Source: Candidatus Mcinerneyibacteriota bacterium (lineage in GTDB: Bacteria > AUK180 > JAQVHJ01). Taken from it: a DNA stretch of 17,240 bases. Shown here in pieces: positions 7,628 to 14,914 of the stretch (its first letter is position 1; every line of letters begins with the position of its first letter). The stretch lies in contig DAOVMD010000012.1 of the NCBI GenBank assembly GCA_030630935.1, positions 1-17,240 on the forward strand, in the 5' to 3' direction. The notes under the pieces are model-generated. The model was not told the DNA's origin, did no database searches, and saw only the letters and a list, made by a program, of their open reading frames with translations. The position numbers were made by a program, and so were the translations under genes.

Positions 7628-8456
7628 TTACAATGAAATCATAAAGATGTATGAAGATGAATTCAGGTTAAAACTCTACTCGGATATTTCCAGGATGGAG
7701 CACGGTTTATTTCTTGAGGAATTTGAAATTCGAAAAAGGTATTTAAAAAATCCGGGAAAACTCCTCGCTGTAGGTTGTGGTGGAGGAAGAGAAGTATTTG
7801 AACTTGAGAAAGAAGGGTTTGAGGTTACAGGTGTAGATTTATCTCCGGGAATGATCGAAGCTGCAGAGAGAAATAAAAAGACACTTAATAGTAATGCTGA
7901 ATTCAAAGTAATGAATGCAGTTGATCTCGATTTTGAAGATAACTCCTATGATTATATTTTAATGTGGAATCAGATATTTGAAAATATTCCAAAGGAAGAG
8001 GAGAGAATCAGAACTCTTAAAAATTGTAGTAGAATCCTTAAACCAAATGGAGTACTTTCTTATACTGTTTTTAATCAAAAATATTCATTTAGAAACTTAC
8101 TCGGGGTAATGACCAAATCAGGATCAGGTTTTTTTAAGGCACTTAGGTTCTATAAAAACTTTGTTTTTTGGAGAAATACACTCAGGTTTGTGAAAATTTA
8201 TAATTTTTTATTTAGACAGGATATGTTTAAGAAAAAATTAATTTATATAAATAAATCCGGGTACTGTTCAGTTCGTCAGAAAAAAGGAAGTGTGCTTGCC
8301 CATATCCATTCCTATAAAGATATAATTGCCGAATTAAACTCTGCAGGATTTGATAAATTTAAAATAACTTCTTTTGAAGAATTAAGATATGAAAAGAAAT
8401 TTAATTGGAAGACTCAGGGTAGTGTGCTTCTCTATGTGACAGTATTTAAAAAGTGA
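7620..8456 (+). CDS. Class I SAM-dependent methyltransferase (278 aa)
   Basis: This is a Rossmann-type methyltransferase with motif I VGCGGGRE (51-58), the acidic end of strand beta-2 in GVDLSPGM (Asp73), and later core segments (YDYILMWNQIFENIPKEEE; LKPNGVLSYTVFN). The C-terminal part (about 170-278) is Phe/Tyr/Lys-rich and shows no known substrate domain. The start is taken as TTG 7620, 6 nt after GAGG (7610-7613) and overlapping the kinase stop by 8 nt. The next in-frame ATG (7647) would lose nine residues and has a poorer ribosome site. Coupling to the HprK-like kinase suggests the two act on the same substrate. Lasso-peptide clusters include carboxyl methyltransferases, but a lipid, glycan or small-molecule substrate is equally possible from sequence alone. 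Confidence 0.85.
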   Translation: MDSYNEIIKMYEDEFRLKLYSDISRMEHGLFLEEFEIRKRYLKNPGKLLAVGCGGGREVFELEKEGFEVTGVDLSPGMIEAAERNKKTLNSNAEFKVMNAVDLDFEDNSYDYILMWNQIFENIPKEEERIRTLKNCSRILKPNGVLSYTVFNQKYSFRNLLGVMTKSGSGFFKALRFYKNFVFWRNTLRFVKIYNFLFRQDMFKKKLIYINKSGYCSVRQKKGSVLAHIHSYKDIIAELNSAGFDKFKITSFEELRYEKKFNWKTQGSVLLYVTVFKK

Positions 8457-8488
8457 TTGTTAACACTAAATATTATAAAGAAGTTATT

Positions 8489-8617
8489 ATGAAAAATATA
8501 ACTACAAGAAAAATAAGTTTTAGCTTTATTCCCTTTATTTTACTATTTATATTTTTTCTAAGTTGTCCAAGATTGATTAAAAGTGTTCAGAAAAGTGGGG
8601 GGCATTACAATTGCTAA
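8489..8617 (+). CDS. Possible small lipoprotein or remnant of a secreted-protein gene (42 aa)
   Basis: ATG 8489 follows an AAAGAAG purine stretch. The 42-residue product has a basic N-terminus (MKNITTRKIS), a hydrophobic core (FIPFILLFIFF) and a lipobox-like LSC with Cys26, then only 16 more residues before the stop. This is a credible lipoprotein signal peptide with almost no mature part. It is either a very small lipoprotein or the leftover start of a disrupted exported-protein gene. It begins 32 nt after the methyltransferase stop on the same strand, so it could be read in that operon. Confidence 0.35.
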   Translation: MKNITTRKISFSFIPFILLFIFFLSCPRLIKSVQKSGGHYNC

Positions 8618-8679
8618 ATACAATGTGCTTATGCAACTAAAAAGAACAGATAAATATAATAAAAATACTGTTGTATGAA

Positions 8680-9117
8680 ATGCTTGGGAGGTTAAGAAGA
8701 ATTAAAGGTAAAGAAAAACACGAAAGGATATTTTACAAAGAAGAGTCGTATAAAATACAAGGTGCAATTTTTGAGGTGTATCGAGAGATGGGCTGTGGTT
8801 TTCTTGAATCAGTATACCAGGAGTGTTTGGACCTGGAATTGAGAAATAGAAATATCCCCTTTTCTGCTCAGAAAGATGTAAAACTTACTTACAAAGGCGA
8901 GTTGTTACAGCAGAATTACAAACCTGATTTTATTTGTTACGACAGAATTATTGTAGAGATAAAAGCTGTAAAGGCAATTGCACCTGAACATCAGGCCCAG
9001 TTAATTAATTATTTAAAGGCGACTGGTTTGAAACTTGGTTTGCTGGTGAATTTTGGTTCATATCCAAAAGCAAAAATAGAACGGTTTATAAACAGCGAAA
9101 AACATGAAAAGAAATAA
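8680..9117 (+). CDS. GxxExxY family protein (PDDEXK-like fold)
   Basis: The conserved core contains GFLESVYQECLDLEL (the GxxExxY signature), a PDF...VEIKAVKAI stretch typical of the PD-(D/E)xK-like nuclease fold, and a C-terminal LINYLKATGLKLGLLVNFG block. Length (about 145 aa) is normal for the family (DUF/PF13366 type). Its biological role is unsettled; members occur as solitary, often multicopy genes in environmental bacteria, commonly near intergenic repeats. The start is uncertain: TTG 8671 and ATG 8680 are both in frame, neither has a good Shine-Dalgarno, and the usual conserved part begins about 20 residues later. No functional link to the neighbouring operon is evident. Confidence 0.88.
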   Translation: MLGRLRRIKGKEKHERIFYKEESYKIQGAIFEVYREMGCGFLESVYQECLDLELRNRNIPFSAQKDVKLTYKGELLQQNYKPDFICYDRIIVEIKAVKAIAPEHQAQLINYLKATGLKLGLLVNFGSYPKAKIERFINSEKHEKK

Positions 9118-9300
9118 AAAAGAAGAAGATTGAACATCGAAATGTGCGAAATACACGAAAAAAGAAAATGATTTATTTACCGGAAAATCGGATAATTCGG
9201 TTCGCGCTTTTCGCGTTTTTCGTTGTTCTAAATGAAATCATTTAATTGCAATTATAAGCTATCACCGATGTGAAATCGAGGTAAACTTAATTATCTCTCT
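9118..9300. other. Repeat-rich intergenic stretch at a convergent junction
   Basis: No gene is seen. The stretch contains GCGAAATACACGAAAAA (about 9148-9164) and, 40-60 bases on, TTCGCGCTTTTCGCGTTTTTCG. The latter is partly its reverse complement, so the segment can fold back on itself. This wording resembles common 'cgaaatacacgaaa / tttcgcgtttttcg' intergenic repeats often found beside GxxExxY genes. Confidence 0.4.
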
Positions 9301-9328
9301 CAGTTTGGCAGCCAGCTGAAGATTTTTT
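9301..9328 (+). terminator. Weak candidate terminator after the GxxExxY gene
   Basis: CAGTTTGGCAGCCAGCTG (9301-9318) can form an imperfect 7-bp hairpin (one wobble pair, one bulged T) followed by six Ts at 9323-9328. It lies at the meeting point of the two convergent transcription units. The stem is short, so support is limited. No clear T-tailed hairpin is seen for the opposing minus-strand operon. Confidence 0.3.
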
Positions 9329-9344
9329 ATTATTATTATTCTTT

Positions 9345-11429
9345 CTATTTTTTGTTTTGTGTTAGTTTTTCCTGTTTTGAAATGTAATTTGAAAAGATCA
9401 GTTCAATCAACAGGAGTGTAAATAGGATTATTAAGAATAACCTTGTTAAATCTTTTCTTCCGGTTCTTTCTGATCCGGAGTCTCTCTGGATAAAGTCATT
9501 TTTTGAAATAAAGTTAATTTGGGGAATAATTTTTTTCATTTCTTGTTTCGAGATATAATTAAGTTTAGACTCTTCCTTATCATAATTGATAGTGAAGACA
9601 TGTCTTTCATCTTCATTTATTGTTTCGTACTGAAGGGTATAAAACCCGATTGATTTTAATTCGGGGATTCGAACAAAGACTCCATTCTTTAGATATTTCA
9701 CAGAATCTGAGAGGTTAAGATTTAAGTTTTTTCCAATAAGATTGATGTTTTCTTTATACGTATCCTTGAGTTTAATGAGGATGTCTTCAGAGATATTGAA
9801 CTCTATTCTTCCTGCTTTCTTAAATTCAGAAGTTTTGAAGTCAAGTAAATTATGTATAAATGGTAAAAAGATAGGCTTTAACGGAAGATTTGACATACTT
9901 CTATCAGGAGAGAAACCCATTATAATAATTTTCCCCGGTGCTTTTTTCCCTGTTGCAATCACAATTTTCCCTGATGCATTTGCTAAACTAATAATACTAT
10001 CGGATTTCTGAAAACTAATCAACTGATAATAATCAACTTGATCCAATGAACCATTTTCTTTATGTCTCATGAATTCAAATGGCGGGAATGAAGTATCAAC
10101 AAAGTTTATCTTTAATGCTTTTTGTTGAGCATTAATGATCTCTTCAATTCGCAAATTAAATATATTAGAGAATTTTTCATTAAACGTTTTCTTTTCAGTC
10201 TCTCCACTCAGGAAACAAATCATCTCACCGCCTGAGTTAATAAATGTGCTCAAAATCTCAATTGAATCTAGGAAATCCATTGGATTCAAACAGATAAAAA
10301 ATTTATATTTCAAATCAGGAATTTCATCAGGTGAGATATTAGAATATCCAAAAGGCGATTTCCCCGGGTTCTCCGGGAATGGGTCCATCGCAAGTTTCAG
10401 GAACTTATCAGAATCATTTCTAACAAGCAGCGGAATAATAAATTGTTTAGAAGGTTTATAAATTTTGAAATATTTATTATCAGCTTCAAGGTCATCATTT
10501 GTAATTGAAACCTCAAGATATTGTTCAGTATTCTCCGGGATATTTATTTGAAAATGAAGGACTTCGCTTGAGTTACTCTGAATCGTGACGGTCTGCTCAA
10601 TTATTCTTTCTGGTTTTGCGACTTTAATATCAACTGTTGCAACTTTCTTTGATCTGTTAACCAAAGTTATCTTGAGCTCTTTCTGATTCGGTTTTTGTGT
10701 TGAACTCAATTCAACCGATTCAATTCCAACATTAGTTACCTGGCTTACATTAACTTCGTCACTGATTTTAGATGAGTAAATATCTATATTATCCTGCTTA
10801 GGAATTATTTCTGAGGTGAATGAAATCTTTTGATAATCAGATATGAGCAGAATTTCCTTATTTGTAAGTGTCGAATTCTTAAGAATCTTAATTGCGTAAT
10901 CTAATGAATTATTTATATATGCCCTGTTATCATTAGGTTTGATTTTATCAAGATTCTTTCTTAGGTTAGAAATATTTCCGTTATACAGCATCACCGGGAC
11001 ACGGTCAGTTGAAAGGATAATTATCTGATCTTTATCGGTAAAATTTTGAGTATAGTCATAAATAAACTCTTTCGCATTTGAGAAGAGGGGTTTTCCAAAA
11101 TAATTTAAGTTCATGGATGCAGATGTATCTAAAACAATTACTAAATTAGTTTGGGAATGAGATTTAAAGAAGGAAGCCGGCAGGTTATAAATAATTAATC
11201 CTGCAAATGAAATCACTAAAACTATAATTATTATGATTCTTAATAAGAGCAGTAAAAATTGTTCCAGCTTAAGTTTTCGCATTTGAACTTTATGGCTGAA
11301 CTTGAGGAATTTAAGTGATGGGAATAAAATCGTTTTAAATTTTTTTTGAAACAACAAGTGAATAATTATTGGGATTACAGTTGCAATTAATCCAATTAAC
11401 AAGGTATAATTCAGAAAGAAAAAGTTCAA
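9345..11429 (-). CDS. BatA/VWA-domain membrane protein (aerotolerance-type, 694 aa)
   Basis: The N-terminus is the classic BatA domain: a hydrophobic segment (FLNYTLLIGLIATVIPIIIHLL, about 5-26), a basic linker and a second membrane span (about 57-80). A von Willebrand factor A domain follows with the MIDAS motif DTSAS (101-105). The middle (about 235-620) is an extracytoplasmic beta-rich and glutamine-amidotransferase-like region as in other long BatA proteins. A C-terminal span (about 663-682) ends the protein. These proteins work with DUF58 proteins and a MoxR AAA+ ATPase in envelope stress or metal/chaperone-like functions; the exact role is not settled. The start is TTG at 11429, with GAGG 8 nt before it on the minus strand. 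It overlaps the DUF58 stop as TTGA and gives the usual family N-terminus, whereas no ATG is available nearby. Confidence 0.85.
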   Translation of the reverse strand: MNFFFLNYTLLIGLIATVIPIIIHLLFQKKFKTILFPSLKFLKFSHKVQMRKLKLEQFLLLLLRIIIIIVLVISFAGLIIYNLPASFFKSHSQTNLVIVLDTSASMNLNYFGKPLFSNAKEFIYDYTQNFTDKDQIIILSTDRVPVMLYNGNISNLRKNLDKIKPNDNRAYINNSLDYAIKILKNSTLTNKEILLISDYQKISFTSEIIPKQDNIDIYSSKISDEVNVSQVTNVGIESVELSSTQKPNQKELKITLVNRSKKVATVDIKVAKPERIIEQTVTIQSNSSEVLHFQINIPENTEQYLEVSITNDDLEADNKYFKIYKPSKQFIIPLLVRNDSDKFLKLAMDPFPENPGKSPFGYSNISPDEIPDLKYKFFICLNPMDFLDSIEILSTFINSGGEMICFLSGETEKKTFNEKFSNIFNLRIEEIINAQQKALKINFVDTSFPPFEFMRHKENGSLDQVDYYQLISFQKSDSIISLANASGKIVIATGKKAPGKIIIMGFSPDRSMSNLPLKPIFLPFIHNLLDFKTSEFKKAGRIEFNISEDILIKLKDTYKENINLIGKNLNLNLSDSVKYLKNGVFVRIPELKSIGFYTLQYETINEDERHVFTINYDKEESKLNYISKQEMKKIIPQINFISKNDFIQRDSGSERTGRKDLTRLFLIILFTLLLIELIFSNYISKQEKLTQNKK

Positions 11430-12322
11430 CGATATAACCTCTTTCGCTTGTTCAAGTATTTCAAAAGGACTCTATCAAAGGAAGTTGTAGTATCAACCAT
11501 CATATAATCAATTTGGTTTTTCCCAAGCTCCTTTAACAGTCTCATTTCCCAATCCTTCACCGATTTTTTATATGTCTCCCGGATATTTTCAGTAACAGTC
11601 TTTAATTGTAATCCTGTTTCCAGGTCAATAAATGTCATAGGCCCTTTAAAAGGTAGATAAATCTCATCATAATCTAAAATATGAAATACAATAACTTCAT
11701 GTTTCGCATGCCTAAGATGTTTAATCCCTGACATAATCTTATCCGGGTCATCCCATAAATCAGAAATAAGAATAATTAATCCACGTCGTTTAAGTTTCTC
11801 AGCAAGGATATGAAGGATTGGAGTAATATCAGTATTTCTTCCGGGCGTAATCTTTTCAAGTGAATGGAGAATATGCTGAAGGTTATGAATTGAATTTCTC
11901 GGCTGGATCATATCTCTGATTTTATTATCAAAAGTAACAAGTCCAACACTATCACTTTGTTTCAGCATGAGATAAGATAGGGTTGATGCAATGTAAGAAG
12001 CATAATCTAATTTTGTGATGTTTGAAGAGTTTTTTCCCGAGTAATTCATTGAAGCAGATTTATCAAGGAGAATATATGATTTCAGGTTCGTTTCTGCTTC
12101 AAATTGCTTAATATAAAATCGGTCGGTTTTTCCGAAGATTTTCCAATCAAGATATTTAATTTCATCACCCTGGTTGTAAGGGCGATGCTCCGCAAATTCT
12201 ACGTTGAATCCGTAATATGGACTTTTATGAAGACCTGTTAAGAAACCCTCAACAATTAACTTGGCAATTAATTCAAGCCGTTTTATTTTAGAAATTACTT
12301 CAGGTTTAAAATATTTATACAT
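11426..12322 (-). CDS. DUF58 family protein (298 aa)
   Basis: This contains the DUF58 hallmark HRPYNQGDEIKYLDWKIFGKT (46-66), written here in full as 46-HRPYNQGDE and 57-YLDWKIFGKT-66. A VWA-like segment follows with DKSAS (87-91) and a LISD..DDPD stretch further on. Length is typical. DUF58 proteins are normally encoded between a MoxR AAA+ ATPase and VWA membrane proteins. Here the VWA partner follows directly with a 4-nt overlap, but the upstream neighbour is gmhB rather than moxR. ATG 12322 abuts the gmhB stop with no gap, indicating coupled translation. Cytoplasmic, with no signal peptide or membrane span. Confidence 0.9.
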   Translation of the reverse strand: MYKYFKPEVISKIKRLELIAKLIVEGFLTGLHKSPYYGFNVEFAEHRPYNQGDEIKYLDWKIFGKTDRFYIKQFEAETNLKSYILLDKSASMNYSGKNSSNITKLDYASYIASTLSYLMLKQSDSVGLVTFDNKIRDMIQPRNSIHNLQHILHSLEKITPGRNTDITPILHILAEKLKRRGLIILISDLWDDPDKIMSGIKHLRHAKHEVIVFHILDYDEIYLPFKGPMTFIDLETGLQLKTVTENIRETYKKSVKDWEMRLLKELGKNQIDYMMVDTTTSFDRVLLKYLNKRKRLYR

Positions 12323-12904
12323 TTATTTTGAATATTCCTTTTTTATCCAATGCACAGCGTCAAGTATATCCCTGGCAACATAATCAGGAGATAATTCCCA
12401 TTTTTCACGATCATTCTCCCATTCTCCAATTCCATACCCGGTTAAGACAAGTATCGTTTTCAGGTTTAGTTTATTCCCAAATAATACATCTTTATATCTG
12501 TCTCCGATCATAAAAGAATTATCCATATCAATTTGAAATTCTTCAAGAGCCTTGTTAATCATTCCGGGTTTTGGTTTTCGACACTCACACCTAATCGCAT
12601 ATTTTTCAATTACACCATCGGGATGATGAGGGCAGAAATATAAAGCATCAATCTTCGCACCGCCATCTTTCATTTCACCGATTAATTTATTATGAATCTT
12701 ATTAAGAGTATCAAGGGTATAATAACCTCGAGCAATTCCTGCTTGATTTGTAATTATGATTGCTAAGAATCCCATATCATTAATTAACTTTACAGCTTCA
12801 ATTGCACCGGGTTGAAGAATTAAACGGGTAGGATGATTAATATAACCCCGCTCTTCATTAATTGTACCGTCTCGATCTAAAAATATCGCAGGCCTTTTCT
12901 TCAT
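12323..12904 (-). CDS. gmhB: D-glycero-beta-D-manno-heptose 1,7-bisphosphate 7-phosphatase (193 aa)
   Basis: A HAD-superfamily phosphatase that removes the C7 phosphate in ADP-heptose synthesis for the LPS core. Motif I is FLDRDGTIN with Asp10 (nucleophile) and Asp12 (acid/base). Motif II is TNQAG (Thr52). The GmhB zinc loop is present: Cys91, His93, Cys106 and Cys108 in CPHHPDG...CECRKPKPG. Motif III/IV is Lys112 and GDRYKD (134-139) with Asp135 and Asp139. Length is normal. The ATG overlaps the stop of the upstream waaF-like gene as ATGA. The histidinol-phosphatase homologue HisB is the main alternative, but the LPS gene neighbourhood favours GmhB. Confidence 0.9.
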   Translation of the reverse strand: MKKRPAIFLDRDGTINEERGYINHPTRLILQPGAIEAVKLINDMGFLAIIITNQAGIARGYYTLDTLNKIHNKLIGEMKDGGAKIDALYFCPHHPDGVIEKYAIRCECRKPKPGMINKALEEFQIDMDNSFMIGDRYKDVLFGNKLNLKTILVLTGYGIGEWENDREKWELSPDYVARDILDAVHWIKKEYSK

Positions 12905-13905
12905 AGTTTTTTCCCTTCTAATAATTCATTAACTTTTATTATTACTTCATTAGAAGTAATTTTATGCATACAAATATAATTAAACTTACACTTCTTCCTG
13001 AAACAGGGTTTGCAATCAAGATTAGATTCAACATACCTGGATTTATTTCCCCGTGGCCCTGTCCAGGTAGGGCTGGTCGAACCAAATATCGCAACAAGTG
13101 GAATTCGTAATGCATCTGCAATGTGCATCGGTCCTGAATCATTAGTAATAAAGAACTTTGATTCAGATGTAAGGATGATTAATTCTTCAAGATTTGTTTT
13201 ATCTATTAAATTGATGAAGGATTCAGGGATCTCAGTGTTAATCTCTATCTCATTACTGAAACCAATTAAAACAGGTGTAAATAAATATTTTTTTTGAATA
13301 TATTTCCCAACATCAATGAAATTTGAAAAGCTCCATCTTTTTGCAGGTCCGTAAGTTGCACCGGGTGAAATTATAAAAAATCTCTTATCCGGAAGGCTGA
13401 ATTTTTTTAAACACTCTTCAGAAGTTTCAGAATCAATGTTATATATATTTGATAATTTTTCAGGATTTACTCCTGACAGGAAAGAATATATCTCGGTAAA
13501 TCGGTCTGAGAGGTGAATAGACCTGAAATTATTTTTTTTAAAAGGAACCTTATCGGTAAGGAAAACTCCCCGAATTTCAGAGTTGAAACCTACAATCTTT
13601 TGTATTTTTGCTTTCTTAAAGATATGAGCAGATGAAAAAGATAATGGAAATATGATCCCAATGTCAAGCTTAAGTTCCTTTAACTGCATAATTAATTTCT
13701 TCTTAGCTTTCTTATCTTGAAAGTCACATGATAAAATCTTCAAGCCAGGAGTGAAGATTCGAAAGAATTCTTTTAATCCTTGCTTGGTCAGAATAAAGAT
13801 TTCGGATTTCTTATAAAAATTCATAAGATTATAAATCGTCTTTAAACTCATGATAGAATCACCTAACCAGTTAGGAGTTCTAATTATTATCTTTTTCCTA
13901 TTCAT
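12901..13905 (-). CDS. waaF: GT9 heptosyltransferase, WaaF (heptosyltransferase II)-like (334 aa)
   Basis: This GT-B glycosyltransferase of family 9 transfers heptose from ADP-heptose to the growing LPS inner core on the cytoplasmic face. The N-terminal RTPNWLGD (9-16) is the acceptor-side motif. PGATYGPAKRW (181-191) is close to the WaaF signature PGAxxGPAKRW. NDSGPMH (255-261) with IFGSTSP is the ADP-heptose-binding region. A Cys cluster (298, 301, 306, 312) near the C-terminus follows the family's CxPC...C...C pattern. It overlaps gmhB by 4 nt and the preceding GT9 gene by 8 nt. The assignment to heptosyltransferase II rather than another GT9 rests on the GPAKRW motif; the true acceptor is not proven. 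Confidence 0.82.
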   Translation of the reverse strand: MNRKKIIIRTPNWLGDSIMSLKTIYNLMNFYKKSEIFILTKQGLKEFFRIFTPGLKILSCDFQDKKAKKKLIMQLKELKLDIGIIFPLSFSSAHIFKKAKIQKIVGFNSEIRGVFLTDKVPFKKNNFRSIHLSDRFTEIYSFLSGVNPEKLSNIYNIDSETSEECLKKFSLPDKRFFIISPGATYGPAKRWSFSNFIDVGKYIQKKYLFTPVLIGFSNEIEINTEIPESFINLIDKTNLEELIILTSESKFFITNDSGPMHIADALRIPLVAIFGSTSPTWTGPRGNKSRYVESNLDCKPCFRKKCKFNYICMHKITSNEVIIKVNELLEGKKL

Positions 13906-14914
13906 GATTTACTAACCAGTTCTTAATTTTAGCTGCGACTTTTTCCGGGTTTAAATTAAACATACATTTAAAATGGCCCTTAGGACATTTTTCCCAACCA
14001 TGAAGAGAACATGGTCGACACAGCAATTCGGAGTCTTCAATAATTAATGAATTCTCTTGATTTGGAGCAAAACCTAACTGAGTAGTTGTGCAGCCGAATA
14101 ATGCAATTGTTGGTTTACCAATACCCGATGAAATATGCATTGGACCCGAGTCATTTGCAATTACCAATCTGGAAATTGCAATTGCAGCAGCGGTCTCTTT
14201 AATTGATAATTCCCCGGCAAGGTTTGGCATGCCTGTTTTTTCAGAGATAAATTGGCAAATTTCATACTCATCTTTTGTTCCTAATAAGAAGAATTCAGTA
14301 TCTAATCGATTAATTAATTCTATAAAATATTCCTTTGGGTACATTTTAGTTGGCCACTTTGACGCGGGAAAGATTAAGCCAGCTGAAACTAAACCCGGGA
14401 TTCTAAGTTTTAACTCTTCAGCAAGTTCGGTATTAAAGAAATATTTATATGAATTTGAAATATTATCATTATCATTATTAATATAGCTCTTTATAGTTTC
14501 GAGATATCTCCTCGTAACAGGCTGAATACTGAAGAGTAAATGAAATAAAACATAAATATTTCTTCTGAGTGCTTGTGATTTCCATGTAACCTTCCTTTTC
14601 GCATTAAGTTTTTTAGAAAGATAAACAGTTCTAAAATTCCAATGTAAATCAATTAATAAGTCAAAATTTATTTTATTCAATTCAAACTCATTGATAAAAG
14701 TATTTAACCCTTCCTTTTTATTATGCTTAATTCTGGTCTCAACATAGAAAATCTTATCGATATGAGGATTGTCGTCCATTAAACCATGGTATTGCGATGA
14801 TGTAATGAAGGAGATTCGGGCTTTAGGGTATAATCGTTTCAACTCCTCAAAAACTGGTGAGGTCATTACAATATCTCCCAGGGAACTAAGTCTTAAAATA
14901 ATAATTTCTTTCAT
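13898..14914 (-). CDS. GT9 family glycosyltransferase (heptosyltransferase-type, 338 aa)
   Basis: A second GT9 enzyme, distinct from the one downstream. N-terminal LRLSSLGDIVMTSPV (SLGD 11-14) is the typical start of heptosyltransferase I/III-like proteins. FPASKWPTKMYP (182-193) is the mid-protein motif, and NDSGPMH (254-260) with ALFGCTT is the nucleotide-sugar site. The C-terminal cysteines (299, 302, 310, 317) form the CxPC...C...C cluster. Likely role: adding the first or a later heptose to Kdo-lipid A. WaaC or another LPS core transferase are both possible, so no symbol is given. The ATG overlaps the lpxK stop as ATGA, tying it to lipid A synthesis in one operon. Confidence 0.88.
   Translation of the reverse strand: MKEIIILRLSSLGDIVMTSPVFEELKRLYPKARISFITSSQYHGLMDDNPHIDKIFYVETRIKHNKKEGLNTFINEFELNKINFDLLIDLHWNFRTVYLSKKLNAKRKVTWKSQALRRNIYVLFHLLFSIQPVTRRYLETIKSYINNDNDNISNSYKYFFNTELAEELKLRIPGLVSAGLIFPASKWPTKMYPKEYFIELINRLDTEFFLLGTKDEYEICQFISEKTGMPNLAGELSIKETAAAIAISRLVIANDSGPMHISSGIGKPTIALFGCTTTQLGFAPNQENSLIIEDSELLCRPCSLHGWEKCPKGHFKCMFNLNPEKVAAKIKNWLVNHE

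Noticed and set aside
256-8456. A classical lasso-peptide gene cluster
   Set aside because: The leader motif fits, but the peptides lack a core long enough for a macrolactam ring and have no Asp/Glu acceptor, and no B1, B2 or C protein is encoded in the window.
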